A stretch of DNA of 64,000 bases, taken from contig NZ_PGEN01000001.1 of NCBI RefSeq assembly GCF_002797435.1, positions 620,001-684,000 of the forward strand. The letters run 5' to 3'. The notes under the pieces were generated by a model. The model saw only the letters and a program-made list of their open reading frames with translations. It ran no database searches and was not told the origin of the DNA. The stretch is from Sphingomonas koreensis (GTDB lineage Bacteria > Pseudomonadota > Alphaproteobacteria > Sphingomonadales > Sphingomonadaceae). A program made the position numbers and the translations under genes. Shown here piece by piece: positions 42,488 through 51,282 of this stretch. Position 1 is the first letter of the stretch, and each line of letters begins with the position of its first letter.

Positions 42488-43323
42488 TGTTTGCGGCTGG
42501 CCTGCTGAACGATGCCGCGCGCGGCCAGCACATAGGCGGGGCTGCCGCACACCGTCCACGCCTGGGGGATCGAGATGCGCGGGATAGTGCGCAGTGCGGG
42601 GTGGTGAAGCATTTCCGTCCCCTGATCGGTGATCCGGTCGGTCGCGCTTTCGACGATCAGGAAATCGGGGCGCGCCGCTACCATCTCCTCCAGGCTGATC
42701 TGCGAGAGCGGCGGCTTGCCGAGCTTCGCTGCGAGATTGACGAGCCCGGTGCGCGTCATCAGGTCGTCGATCAGCGTTTCGGTGCCGGTCATGAAACCGC
42801 GGCGCTGGTAATAGGCCGCGACCTTGCCGCCCTTGAGCTTGCCGATCTTCGCGAGGTCCGCCTCCATGCGCCGGATCAGCGCCTCGCCGCGCGCCGGATG
42901 GCCGACCGCCGCGGCAACGGTGCGGATCTGTTCGAGGATCGTGAGATAGCTTTCGGCATAGCCCAGATCGATCGTCCGGTATTTCTCCGGACCCAGCGGG
43001 CGCAGCATCGGATGCCGGCTGGCAGGCATGCCGATGATCAGGTCGGGCCGCAGCGCGAACAACTGCTCCGACGATTCCTTGAGCAGCGTGATGCCCTGCG
43101 CATGCGCCGCGGCGGCCGACATCTCGGTGTCGCGCGCATTCTTGGTGAGCCCGGCGATCTGCGACCGGTCCGCCAGCGCGAGCAGCAGCTGATCGGTGCA
43201 GAGGTTGAGCGAAACGATCCGCTGTGGTCGAACGGGCGTAGCCGCCGGCTGCGGCACGGCGGGCGCCGCGGACGCTCCAAGCGCGAACAGGGAAATGGCT
43301 GCAAGATGGAGAAGACGCCGCAT
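42484..43323 (-). CDS. btuF: Cobalamin ABC transporter periplasmic binding protein (BtuF-like)
   Basis: A 279-residue periplasmic binding protein of the FecB/BtuF class with a signal peptide (MRRLLHLAAISLFALGASA). RPQRIVSLNLCTDQLLLALAD and LFALRPDLIIGMPASRHP are in the N-lobe, a long helix connects the lobes, and the C-lobe contains LEEMVAARPDFLIVESA. It would pass corrinoids from BtuB to BtuCD. Its orientation is opposite to btuC and btuD: it converges on cobO and diverges from btuC across 50 bp. Its ligand is assigned from context, as sequence alone does not separate it from siderophore-binding relatives. Confidence 0.88.
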   Translation of the reverse strand: MRRLLHLAAISLFALGASAAPAVPQPAATPVRPQRIVSLNLCTDQLLLALADRSQIAGLTKNARDTEMSAAAAHAQGITLLKESSEQLFALRPDLIIGMPASRHPMLRPLGPEKYRTIDLGYAESYLTILEQIRTVAAAVGHPARGEALIRRMEADLAKIGKLKGGKVAAYYQRRGFMTGTETLIDDLMTRTGLVNLAAKLGKPPLSQISLEEMVAARPDFLIVESATDRITDQGTEMLHHPALRTIPRISIPQAWTVCGSPAYVLAARGIVQQASRKH

Positions 43324-43337
43324 GATGTTGCTCCTAA

Positions 43338-43355
43338 CCCGGTTGGCGAACCGGG
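43338..43355. promoter_or_regulatory. Perfect 7-bp-arm palindrome between btuF and btuC
   Basis: CCCGGTT GGCG AACCGGG is a perfect inverted repeat in the 50-bp divergent spacer. It could be an operator controlling both directions or an RNA hairpin in the leader of either gene. The spacer is far too short for a riboswitch. Confidence 0.5.
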
Positions 43356-43373
43356 CAAGCGGTTCGTGACGCG

Positions 43374-44369
43374 ATGACGCGCGGCGCGTCCTTCCGCCTC
43401 AACGGCCTGCTGCTGGTGCTCACCGCGCTCGCCGCGCTGGCCTCGCTCGGCTTCGGCACTGTCTCGCTCGCGCCCGACCGGGTGATCGCGGCGCTGCTGG
43501 GCAAGGGCGACATGATCGCCAGCACCATCGTGCTCGAGCTGCGCATGCCGCGCATGCTGCTCGGCCTGCTGGTCGGCGCGATGCTCGGCCTCGCTGGAGC
43601 CGCACTCCAGGGCTTCCTGCGCAACCCGCTGGCCGAACCGTCGGTGCTCGGCGCATCCAACGCCGCCGCATTCGGCGCGGTGATCGCGCTCTATTTCGGT
43701 ATCGCCGAGTTGCACCCCGCGCTGCTCCCGCTGCTCGCCATCGCCGCCGCGATGGTCGCGCTGGTGCTGCTGTTCGGCCTGTCGGGCCAGTCGGAAAGCG
43801 CGTTGACGCTGATCCTCGCCGGTATCGCCATCGCGACGCTGGCGGGCGCCGGGATCAGCCTCGCACTCAACCTGTCGCCCAACCCGTTCGCGGCGATGGA
43901 GATCATGAACTGGCTGCTCGGCAGCCTCGAGAATCGCTCGTCGCAGCATGTGTGGATCGCCCTGCCCTGTATCGTCGTCGGCGCCGCGCTGCTGCTGTGG
44001 GATGCGCGCGCGCTCGACGCGCTGACCCTGGGCGAGGACGGCGCGCGGGCGCTGGGCATCAACCTGCGCGCGGTGCGCTGGCGGCTGCTGGTCGGGGTCG
44101 CGATCGGCGTGGGCGGCGCGGTCGCCGTCTCCGGCTCGATCGGCTTTATCGGCCTGATCGTGCCGCACATCATCCGGCCCTTCACCGACCGCAGCCCGTC
44201 CGCGATCCTGTGGCCGTCGGCGATCGGCGGCGCGCTGCTGCTCACCCTCTCAGACCTGGGCGTGCGGATGATCCCCGCGACCAACGAGCTCAAGCTCGGC
44301 GTCGTCACCGCCTTCCTCGGAATCCCGGTCTTCCTTGTCCATCTCTTGCGGGAGCGCCGGCTATGGTGA
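43374..44369 (+). CDS. btuC: Cobalamin ABC transporter permease (BtuC/FecCD family)
   Basis: A 331-residue permease with about ten transmembrane helices. Family signs are LRMPRMLLGLLVGAMLGLAGAALQGFLRNPLAEPSVLG near the N-terminus and GFIGLIVPHIIRPF (about residue 258), the coupling region that touches the ATPase. FecCD-type permeases carry B12 or ferric siderophores; the neighbouring cobalamin genes point to corrinoids. Start ATG at 43374 lies 50 bp from the divergent btuF start. It overlaps the ATPase gene by 7 bp. Confidence 0.93.
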   Translation: MTRGASFRLNGLLLVLTALAALASLGFGTVSLAPDRVIAALLGKGDMIASTIVLELRMPRMLLGLLVGAMLGLAGAALQGFLRNPLAEPSVLGASNAAAFGAVIALYFGIAELHPALLPLLAIAAAMVALVLLFGLSGQSESALTLILAGIAIATLAGAGISLALNLSPNPFAAMEIMNWLLGSLENRSSQHVWIALPCIVVGAALLLWDARALDALTLGEDGARALGINLRAVRWRLLVGVAIGVGGAVAVSGSIGFIGLIVPHIIRPFTDRSPSAILWPSAIGGALLLTLSDLGVRMIPATNELKLGVVTAFLGIPVFLVHLLRERRLW

Positions 44370-45151
44370 CGCTGACGACGCAGGCGCTGAGCGTCTCGCT
44401 CGGCACGCGAACCGTGATGGACGGCATGAGCCTGTCGCTCGAACCGGGGCGGCTGATCGGGATCATCGGTCCGAACGGTGCGGGCAAGTCGACGCTGATA
44501 CGTGCGCTGCTGGGCCTGGTCCCCTATCGCGGCAATATCGCCCTCGACGGCGCCGAGATCACCAGCCTGACCCGCGCACGGATCGCACGCGAGCTTGCCT
44601 ATCTGCCGCAGGGCCAGATCCTGCACTGGCCATTGTCGGTGGAGCGGCTGGTCGGGCTTGGCCGCCTTCCCCATCTTGCGCCGATGTCGCGGATCTCGGC
44701 GGCGGACCAGACGATCATCGACCGCGCGATGAAGCGTGCCGATATCGAGCATCTGCGCGATCGCGTCGCCACCGAGCTGTCGGGCGGGGAGCGCGCGCGG
44801 GTCCTGCTCGCGCGGGCGCTGGCGGTGGAGGCGCGCGGGCTGATCGCGGACGAGCCGCTCGCTTCGCTCGACCCCGGGCATCAGATCGACGTGATGGAGT
44901 TGCTGCGCAGCGAAGCCGCATCGGGCGCGCTTGTCGTCGCGGTCCTCCACGACCTCACCATGGCCGCGCGCTATTGCGACCGGTTGCTGCTGATGGATCG
45001 CGGACGGCTGGTCGCGCAGGGCGCACCGCTGGAAGTGCTGAACGAGGCCAATCTGCGCAGCGTCTATGGGGTGCAGGCACGGATCGAAGGAAATGAAACC
45101 GCGCCGCTGGTCGTGCCGACCGGGCGGATCGCGCAGCAAGCGAGTAACTGA
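44363..45151 (+). CDS. btuD: Cobalamin ABC transporter ATPase
   Basis: A 262-residue ABC ATPase. Walker A GPNGAGKSTLI is at about residues 36-46, Q-loop is in AYLPQGQ, signature is ELSGGERARVLLARALA, Walker B LIADEPLASLDPGHQ and the H-loop VLHDL. The start is taken at ATG 44363, overlapping the btuC stop; GTG 44366 is an alternative. It energises corrinoid import with btuC and btuF. Its stop and the cobT start overlap by one base (TGATG), so transport and assembly genes are translated from one message. Confidence 0.94.
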   Translation: MVTLTTQALSVSLGTRTVMDGMSLSLEPGRLIGIIGPNGAGKSTLIRALLGLVPYRGNIALDGAEITSLTRARIARELAYLPQGQILHWPLSVERLVGLGRLPHLAPMSRISAADQTIIDRAMKRADIEHLRDRVATELSGGERARVLLARALAVEARGLIADEPLASLDPGHQIDVMELLRSEAASGALVVAVLHDLTMAARYCDRLLLMDRGRLVAQGAPLEVLNEANLRSVYGVQARIEGNETAPLVVPTGRIAQQASN

Positions 45152-46164
45152 TGCGTTTTGACTCCCCGCAAGCCTTTGCCGCCCGCCTCGCCGATCTTCC
45201 CGGACCGGACGCTGGCGCGCGCGAAGCCGCCGCCGCACGACAGGCGCAGCTCACCAAGCCCGCAGGATCGCTCGGGCGGCTCGAGGAGATCGCGCTGTTC
45301 ATGGCGGGCTGGCAGGGCAAGGAACGCCCCGCGCTCGACCGGGTGCGCACGGCGATCTTCGCGGGCAACCACGGCGTCACCCGGCATGGGATCAGCGCCT
45401 TTCCCGCCGATGTCACCGTGCAGATGGTCGCGAATTTCGAGGCCGGCGGCGCGGCGATCAACCAGCTCGCGCGCGCGGCCGGGCTGGAGCTGCGCGTGAT
45501 CGCGCTCGATCTCGACCGCCCGACCGCGGATTTCACCGAAGCGCCGGCGATGAGCGCGGACGAATGCCTCGACGCGCTCAATCGCGGCGCTGAACTGGTC
45601 GAGCCCGGCCTCGATCTGCTCACGGTCGGCGAAATGGGGATCGGCAATAGCACCGCGGCGGCGGCACTTTGCGCGCGCAGCCTGGGCGGCGACGTGCGGG
45701 ACTGGGTGGGACCGGGTACCGGGCTCGATCCCGCCGGTATCGTGCGCAAGGTCGCGGTGACCGAACAGGCGCTCGCGAAGCACGCAGACGCCCCGCGCAT
45801 TGCCTTCGAGACATTGCGCCGGCTGGGCGGGCGCGAGATCGCGGCGATCGCCGGTGCCGTGCTGGCCGCGCGCCATGCACGGGTGCCGGTGATGCTCGAC
45901 GGGTTCATTGCCTGCGCCGCGCTTGCGCCGCTGGTCGCCGATCAGCCCGCGCTCGCCGAACATTGCCTGGCCGGGCATTGTTCGGCCGAGCCCGGGCATC
46001 GCCGGCTGCTCCACCAGTTCAGCCTCACGCCCCTGCTGCAGCTCGGCATGCGGCTGGGCGAGGGCAGCGGCGCGGCGGTAGCGGTGCCGATCGTGCGCTC
46101 GGCGCTGGCGACGCATAACGGCATGGCGACCTTCGCCGAGGCCAGCGTCTCCGGAAAGCTGTGA
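45151..46164 (+). CDS. cobT: Nicotinate-nucleotide-dimethylbenzimidazole phosphoribosyltransferase
   Basis: A 337-residue CobT enzyme, which activates the lower-ligand base to alpha-ribazole phosphate. Characteristic are KPAGSLGRLEEIALFMAGWQ near the N-terminus, FAGNHGVTRHGISAFP, TVGEMGIGNSTAAAAL, the stretch around GHCSAEPGHRRLL and, near the C-terminus, MRLGEGSGAAVAVPI holding the catalytic Glu. Length is normal. It builds the nucleotide loop together with cobU, cobS and the phosphatase gene that follows with a 4-bp overlap. Confidence 0.96.
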   Translation: MRFDSPQAFAARLADLPGPDAGAREAAAARQAQLTKPAGSLGRLEEIALFMAGWQGKERPALDRVRTAIFAGNHGVTRHGISAFPADVTVQMVANFEAGGAAINQLARAAGLELRVIALDLDRPTADFTEAPAMSADECLDALNRGAELVEPGLDLLTVGEMGIGNSTAAAALCARSLGGDVRDWVGPGTGLDPAGIVRKVAVTEQALAKHADAPRIAFETLRRLGGREIAAIAGAVLAARHARVPVMLDGFIACAALAPLVADQPALAEHCLAGHCSAEPGHRRLLHQFSLTPLLQLGMRLGEGSGAAVAVPIVRSALATHNGMATFAEASVSGKL

Positions 46165-46730
46165 GCGCGCGCACGCTTTATCTGATGCGCCACGGCGCGC
46201 CGGTGCTGTCCGGGCGCATGCTGGGCCGCACCGATTGCGAGGTGACGCCCCAGGGTATTGCGGCCTGCCGGGCGCAGGCCGAGGGACTTGCGGTCGCGCA
46301 TGTGATCGCATCCGATCTGCAACGCGCGTCGTGCTGTGCGGAAGCGATTGCCGCGGACCTTGATCTGTCTCCTCGGATCGACGCTCGCTGGCGGGAGCTC
46401 GATTTCGGCGTCTGGGACGGGCTGGAGAGCGGCGCGATCGCCGCGGATGCGCTCGGCCGCTTCTGGAGCGATCCCGACGCAAACCCGCCACCCGGCGGCG
46501 AGCGCTGGTCGGCGCTGGTGGCCCGGATCGGCGCGGCGATCGATGACCTGCCCTCCGAACCCACGCTGATCGTCACCCATGGCGGGGCGATGCGCGCGGC
46601 ATTGCATGTGCTGTGCGGCTTCTCCCAACCGCAGCTCTGGGCGTTCGACCTTCCCTATGCCAGCGTGCTGGCGCTGCGATTCTGGGACCAGCCTTCACGC
46701 AGCGGGCAGATCATGGGGCTGTGGCCATGA
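46161..46730 (+). CDS. cobC: Histidine phosphatase, alpha-ribazole phosphatase candidate
   Basis: A 189-residue phosphoglycerate-mutase-like phosphatase. The catalytic YLMRHGAP is at residues 5-12, the second Arg lies in ASDLQRASCCAEAIA, and the second His in LIVTHGGAMRAAL. The embedded position between cobT and cobS, with 4-bp overlaps on both sides, supports the role of removing the phosphate from alpha-ribazole phosphate or adenosylcobalamin phosphate. Sequence alone would not distinguish it from other small histidine phosphatases. Confidence 0.85.
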   Translation: MSARTLYLMRHGAPVLSGRMLGRTDCEVTPQGIAACRAQAEGLAVAHVIASDLQRASCCAEAIAADLDLSPRIDARWRELDFGVWDGLESGAIAADALGRFWSDPDANPPPGGERWSALVARIGAAIDDLPSEPTLIVTHGGAMRAALHVLCGFSQPQLWAFDLPYASVLALRFWDQPSRSGQIMGLWP

Positions 46731-47443
46731 AGGGACTGATCATCGCGCTGCAATTCCTCACCCGGCTGCCGATGCCGGGCGTCCCCGTCGATGCGGCGAG
46801 CTTCGCCGCGAGCATGCGCTGGTTCCCGGTCGCCGGGCTGGCGGTGGGCGGCGTGACCGCGGGCGCCTTCTGGCTGGGCGGTCATATCGACCCCTGGCTT
46901 GCAGCGCTTGCCGGGCTGCTTGCCTGGGTGTGGGTCACCGGCGCGCTTCACCTCGACGGTCTCTCCGACCTCGCCGACGCGCGCGGCGCGGCGCATCGCG
47001 ATCCCGAACGCCTGCTCGCGGTGATGGCCGATCCGCATGTCGGCAGCTTCGGTGTGGTCGCCCTCATCGTGCAGCTCGTCGCCAAGCTCGTGCTGCTCCA
47101 CCTGCTCCCCCCGGCACAATGGCCGGCCCTGCTGCTGATCCCCGCGGTCGCGCGGATCGGCCCGCTGGCGTGGACGCGCTGGCTGCCCTCGCTCCACGCG
47201 GGGCTGGCCGAGCGGTTCATCGGCGTCGCCAGCCTGCCCGTGCTGGCCGTGTGGGCGATCGGCTGGGCCGTCGCGTGCTGGTTCGTGCCCGCCTTGCTCG
47301 TGGCGCCGCTGCTGATCCTGTGGTGGGGCCTCTGGCTCAGGGACAAGCTTGGCGGGGTTTCGGGCGATTGCCTGGGCGCGGGAATCGAACTGGTCGAAAC
47401 CGGCTTGCTGATCGCCGTGGTGCTGTGGGCCGGACTGGCGTGA
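46727..47443 (+). CDS. cobS: Adenosylcobinamide-GDP ribazoletransferase (cobalamin synthase)
   Basis: A 238-residue integral membrane protein with about six to seven helices. MKGLIIALQFLTRLPMPG is the usual start of CobS; ALHLDGLSDLADARGA carries the conserved His/Asp metal-binding motif, MADPHVGSFGVVAL is the next conserved block, and GGVSGDCLGAGIELVE is typical of the C-terminal part. The ATG overlaps the preceding stop by 4 bp. It joins adenosylcobinamide-GDP with alpha-ribazole (phosphate) at the membrane, the final assembly step. Confidence 0.95.
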   Translation: MKGLIIALQFLTRLPMPGVPVDAASFAASMRWFPVAGLAVGGVTAGAFWLGGHIDPWLAALAGLLAWVWVTGALHLDGLSDLADARGAAHRDPERLLAVMADPHVGSFGVVALIVQLVAKLVLLHLLPPAQWPALLLIPAVARIGPLAWTRWLPSLHAGLAERFIGVASLPVLAVWAIGWAVACWFVPALLVAPLLILWWGLWLRDKLGGVSGDCLGAGIELVETGLLIAVVLWAGLA

Positions 47444-48399
47444 CACCATGGACGCATCACGGCGGGCAGCTCGCAAAGGCCCGCACGACGTTCGGCGATG
47501 GGGACGCGCCATGGATCGACCTCTCCACCGGCATCAACCCTCGCCAATGGCCTGGCGTCGCTCGGCTCGCGATCGATTGGTCGCGGCTGCCCGACGCAAG
47601 TGCGCTGACCGGTCTCGAAACGACCGCCGCACGCTATTTCGGCGCCGACCCGGCGTGCGTGCTGGCGGTTCCCGGCACCGAAATCGGGCTGCGATTGCTT
47701 GGCGGGCATCTGCCCCGTCCGGTGCGCTATGGCTGGCCGAGCTACGGAACGCATGCCGAGATCGCCCCTGACGGCGTTGCCGTCGACGGGCCCGATCCCG
47801 GTGCCGGCACGCTGATCCTCGCCAACCCCAACAATCCCGATGGCAGGATCACGCCGGCGGCCGCGCTCCGGGCCCAGCTGGCGGCGGGATGGCTGGTCCT
47901 CGACGAGGCCTTTGCCGACACCGATCCGCGCCACAGCCTTGCCGGCGCAGTGCGCGAAGCAACGCCGCTGATCGTGCTGCGTTCGTTCGGGAAGTTCTTC
48001 GGACTTGCCGGCGTGCGGCTGGGCTTTGTGATCGCGCCGCCGGAGCTGATCGCAACGCTCCGCCGCCACCTCGGCTCATGGCCGGTGTCGGCCGCAGCAA
48101 TCGCGATCGGCACCGCCGCCTATGCCGATAGCGGATGGATCGAGGCCGAGCGCATCCGGCTGGCGGCCGATGCGGCCGCGCTGGACCAGCTGCTCCGGGC
48201 ACATGGCCATATCCCCATCGGCGCCTGCCCGCTGTTCCGCCTCATCGAGACAGCCGACGCGCAGGCGTTGTTCGAGCGGCTCGCCCGGCGATCGATCCTG
48301 ACGCGGCCGTTCGACTATGATCCGCGCTGGCTGCGCATCGGATTGCCCGCCGATGCCGAAGCGCTCGACCGGCTCGACTCCGCCCTCGCAAATGGCTGA
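47440..48399 (+). CDS. cobD: L-threonine-O-3-phosphate decarboxylase-like PLP enzyme
   Basis: A 319-residue class I aminotransferase-fold protein. The start is GTG at 47440 (GTGA overlap with cobS), giving VTPWTHHGGQLAKA; the open frame upstream is antisense/shadow. Motifs are WIDLSTGINPRQWP, LILANPNNPDGR, WLVLDEAFAD (Asp contacting PLP) and LRSFGKFFGLAGVRLGF with the Schiff-base Lys. It supplies (R)-1-aminopropan-2-ol phosphate for the nucleotide-loop linker; the next gene attaches it. In Pseudomonas/alphaproteobacterial naming this gene is called cobC. The protein is slightly shorter than the Salmonella enzyme (about 364). Confidence 0.9.
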   Translation: MTPWTHHGGQLAKARTTFGDGDAPWIDLSTGINPRQWPGVARLAIDWSRLPDASALTGLETTAARYFGADPACVLAVPGTEIGLRLLGGHLPRPVRYGWPSYGTHAEIAPDGVAVDGPDPGAGTLILANPNNPDGRITPAAALRAQLAAGWLVLDEAFADTDPRHSLAGAVREATPLIVLRSFGKFFGLAGVRLGFVIAPPELIATLRRHLGSWPVSAAAIAIGTAAYADSGWIEAERIRLAADAAALDQLLRAHGHIPIGACPLFRLIETADAQALFERLARRSILTRPFDYDPRWLRIGLPADAEALDRLDSALANG

Positions 48400-49324
48400 G
48401 CCGGTCGCGCTCATGGCGCTCGCAATCGATGCCGCGATCGGCTGGCCCGCGCAGCTCTATCGTCGGATCGGTCACCCGGTGAACGCCTTCGCGGCGATCA
48501 TCCGCTGCTGTGCCGAACGATGGAATCGCGGCGGCGCGGGCACGCGGCGGATCGCGGGTGTCGCGACGGTGCTGCTCCTGATTGCCGTCGCAGGTGGCAT
48601 CGGCTTGAGCGTGACCTGGCTGCTCCACAGCCTCTTCGGCGAGTGGAGCTGGATCGCGGTCGCGCTGTTCGCGGCACCCGGTCTCGCGCAACGCAGCCTG
48701 TTCGAGCATGTCCGCGCGGTGCGCGACGCGCTTGCGGGCGGCGATCTCGCGGTGGGGCGATCCGCGGTCGCGATGATCGTCGGCCGCGATACCGCAACGC
48801 TCGACCAGGCGGGCATATCGCGCGCCGCGATCGAAAGCCTGGCGGAGAGCTTCTGCGACGGAATCGCCGCGCCGCTCTTCTGGCTGCTACTCCTCGGCCT
48901 GCCCGGTATCTGGATCTACAAGGCGATCAACACCGCAGACAGCCTGATCGGGCATCGTGAGCAGCCGTGGCGCGAGTTCGGCTGGGCAGCAGCACGAACC
49001 GACGATCTGCTCAACCTGCTCCCCGCGCGGATCGCAGGGCCGCTCATCTGCCTTGGGGCCGGGCGCGGCTGGCGGGTGATGTGGCAGGAAGCGCGCAACC
49101 ACGCGTCCCCCAATGCCGGCTGGACCGAAGCAGCGATGGCTGGGGCGCTCGGCCTGCGCCTCGCAGGGCCGGTCAGCTATGACGGCGAAGCCCATGCGAA
49201 GCCGTGGATCGGCAACGGCCGGACCGATGCGGGGGCAACCGACATCTCCCGCGCGCTCGCCCTCTATCTGCGCGCTTGTGCGCTGCTCTGGCTGATTGCA
49301 GGAGCGGTGGCATGGGTGCGCTGA
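48392..49324 (+). CDS. cbiB: Adenosylcobinamide-phosphate synthase
   Basis: A 310-residue membrane protein of the CbiB/CobD family, attaching aminopropanol phosphate to adenosylcobyric acid. It shows [20 protein letters not shown] near the N-terminus, [43 protein letters not shown] and [15 protein letters not shown], all family signatures, plus [15 protein letters not shown]. Several transmembrane helices are evident. It overlaps the decarboxylase gene by 8 bp and cobQ by 13 bp. Confidence 0.94.
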   Translation: MAEPVALMALAIDAAIGWPAQLYRRIGHPVNAFAAIIRCCAERWNRGGAGTRRIAGVATVLLLIAVAGGIGLSVTWLLHSLFGEWSWIAVALFAAPGLAQRSLFEHVRAVRDALAGGDLAVGRSAVAMIVGRDTATLDQAGISRAAIESLAESFCDGIAAPLFWLLLLGLPGIWIYKAINTADSLIGHREQPWREFGWAAARTDDLLNLLPARIAGPLICLGAGRGWRVMWQEARNHASPNAGWTEAAMAGALGLRLAGPVSYDGEAHAKPWIGNGRTDAGATDISRALALYLRACALLWLIAGAVAWVR

Positions 49325-50775
49325 TGCTGCAGGGAACCGGGTCGGACGTGGGCAAGTCGGTGCTGGTCGCCGGGTTGTGCCGGGCACTCGCCAATCGCGG
49401 GCTGCGCGTGCTGCCTTTCAAGCCGCAGAACATGTCGAACAACGCGGCGGTGACGATCGACGGCGGCGAGATCGGCCGGGCACAGGCACTGCAGGCGATC
49501 GCCTGCCGGGCAGAGCCGCATACCGACATGAACCCGGTGCTGCTCAAGCCGCAGGCGGATCACAGCTCGCAGCTGATCGTCCATGGGCGCGTTCGCGGGA
49601 CGCTGGGCAGCGGCAATTTCCGGGCCGCTCGGGGCGCGTTGCTTGCCGAGGTGATGGAGAGTTTCGGGCGGCTCGAGCGGGCCTGCGACATTGTCGTGGT
49701 GGAAGGCGCTGGATCGCCGGCCGAGATCAACCTGCGCGCGGGCGACATCGCCAATATGGGCTTCGCACGCGCTGCGAACGTGCCGGTGGTGCTGATCGGC
49801 GATATCGACCGCGGCGGGGTGATCGCGTCGATCGTCGGCACCCGCGCGGTGCTCGATGCGCAGGACGCGGCGATGATCCGCGGCTTCATCATCAACAAGT
49901 TCCGCGGCGACCCGGCGCTGTTCGCGGACGGCTATCGCGCGATCGAGGAACGCAGCGGCTGGCGCGGCTACGGACTGGTCCACTGGCTGCCTGCGGCCGC
50001 ATGCTTGCCCAGCGAAGACGCGGTCAGGCTCGAACGGTCTCCGGCCCGGCAAGCGGGACGAACCGTCGTCGCCTGCCCCATCCTTCCGCGCATCTCCAAC
50101 TTCGATGACCTGGACCCGCTCCAGCTCGAACCCGAGGTCGAACTGGTAATGGTTCCGCCCGGCCAGCCGATCCCGGCGGAAGCCGCGCTGATCGTGCTGC
50201 CCGGGTCGAAGGCGACGCTGGCCGACCTCGCTGCGGTGCGGGCACAGGGCTGGGATATCGATATCCTCGCCCATCATCGCCGCGGCGGGCTGATCCTCGG
50301 GCTGTGCGGCGGCTATCAGATGCTCGGCACGCGGATCGCCGATCCGCTCGGGCTGGAGGGTACGCCGGGCGAGGCCGCGGGGCTAGGCCTGCTCGACGTC
50401 GATACGGTGCTGACGGCGGCCAAGGCGCTTCGCCCTGTGCGCGGACGGGCACTGGGTGCGTCCTTCGACGGATATGAGATGCATATGGGCGAAACGGGCG
50501 GCCCCGGCACGTCGCAGCCCTTCGCCACCTTCGACGATGGCCGCAGCGACGGCGCGATCAGCGCGGACGGGCGGGTGATGGGAAGCTATGTCCATGGCCT
50601 GCTTGCCGATCCGGCGCAGCGCGGCGCGCTGCTGGCGAAGCTCGGCGCCGGCGCAAGCGGCACCAGCTATCGCGACGCCGTCGATCGCGCGCTCGACGAG
50701 ATCGCCGCAGCGCTCGAAACCCATCTCGACATCGACGCCTTGATCGCACTGGCAACCGAAAGGACATCTGCATGA
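49312..50775 (+). CDS. cobQ: Cobyric acid synthase (glutamine-hydrolysing)
   Basis: A 487-residue amidotransferase. The N-terminal ATP-grasp-like/dethiobiotin-synthetase-type domain starts [20 protein letters not shown], followed by [21 protein letters not shown] and [27 protein letters not shown]. The C-terminal glutamine amidotransferase domain has the Cys in [10 protein letters not shown] and the His in [10 protein letters not shown]. It amidates four carboxyl groups of adenosylcobyrinic acid a,c-diamide. Start ATG 49312 overlaps cbiB; a second in-frame ATG follows four codons later. Its presence shows that precursors earlier than cobinamide can be used. Confidence 0.95.
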   Translation: MGALMLQGTGSDVGKSVLVAGLCRALANRGLRVLPFKPQNMSNNAAVTIDGGEIGRAQALQAIACRAEPHTDMNPVLLKPQADHSSQLIVHGRVRGTLGSGNFRAARGALLAEVMESFGRLERACDIVVVEGAGSPAEINLRAGDIANMGFARAANVPVVLIGDIDRGGVIASIVGTRAVLDAQDAAMIRGFIINKFRGDPALFADGYRAIEERSGWRGYGLVHWLPAAACLPSEDAVRLERSPARQAGRTVVACPILPRISNFDDLDPLQLEPEVELVMVPPGQPIPAEAALIVLPGSKATLADLAAVRAQGWDIDILAHHRRGGLILGLCGGYQMLGTRIADPLGLEGTPGEAAGLGLLDVDTVLTAAKALRPVRGRALGASFDGYEMHMGETGGPGTSQPFATFDDGRSDGAISADGRVMGSYVHGLLADPAQRGALLAKLGAGASGTSYRDAVDRALDEIAAALETHLDIDALIALATERTSA

Positions 50776-51275
50776 GCCTGCTCGTTCTCGGCGGCGCGCG
50801 ATCGGGCAAGAGCCGTTACGCACAGGCACGCGCGGAAGCGCTTGGCGGCGACTTCGTCTATGTCGCGACCGCGCAGGCGCTCGATGCCGAGATGGGCGAG
50901 CGGATCGAACGCCATCGCGCCGATCGCGGCCCGGCATGGACCACGGTCGAAGCGCCGCTCGACCTTGCGGCCGCGATCCGCTCCGGGGATCACCCGGACC
51001 GCGTGCTGCTGGTCGATTGCCTTACGCTCTGGACCTCGAACCTGCTGCTCGCAGATCGGGATATCGATGCGGCGACCGGCGATCTTGTCACAGCACTGGC
51101 CGAGGCAGCCTGTCCGGTGATCCTCGTCGCCAACGAAGTCGGTCTCGGCATCGTGCCGGACAACGCGCTGGCGCGCCGCTTTCGCGACGAGGCGGGCCGG
51201 GTCAATCAGCAGATCGCCGCGGCGGTCGACGAGGTCATGTTCGTCGCCGCCGGCCTGCCGCTCCGGTTCAAATAG
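50772..51275 (+). CDS. cobU: Bifunctional adenosylcobinamide kinase/guanylyltransferase
   Basis: A 167-residue CobU/CobP enzyme. The P-loop [21 protein letters not shown] is at residues 3-23, [24 protein letters not shown] contains the His that takes GMP, then [14 protein letters not shown] and [25 protein letters not shown]. The length is slightly below the usual 175-180. It phosphorylates adenosylcobinamide and transfers GMP to it, making the substrate of cobS. It is the last gene of the cobalamin run (4-bp overlap with cobQ) and converges on the next gene with 7 bp between stops. Confidence 0.95.
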   Translation: MSLLVLGGARSGKSRYAQARAEALGGDFVYVATAQALDAEMGERIERHRADRGPAWTTVEAPLDLAAAIRSGDHPDRVLLVDCLTLWTSNLLLADRDIDAATGDLVTALAEAACPVILVANEVGLGIVPDNALARRFRDEAGRVNQQIAAAVDEVMFVAAGLPLRFK

Positions 51276-51282
51276 CCGCGCT

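Noticed and set aside
39317..42559. 1080-codon open frame on the minus strand opposite btuB and the riboswitch
   Set aside because: Antisense shadow; it would cross the riboswitch, the terminator and cobO.
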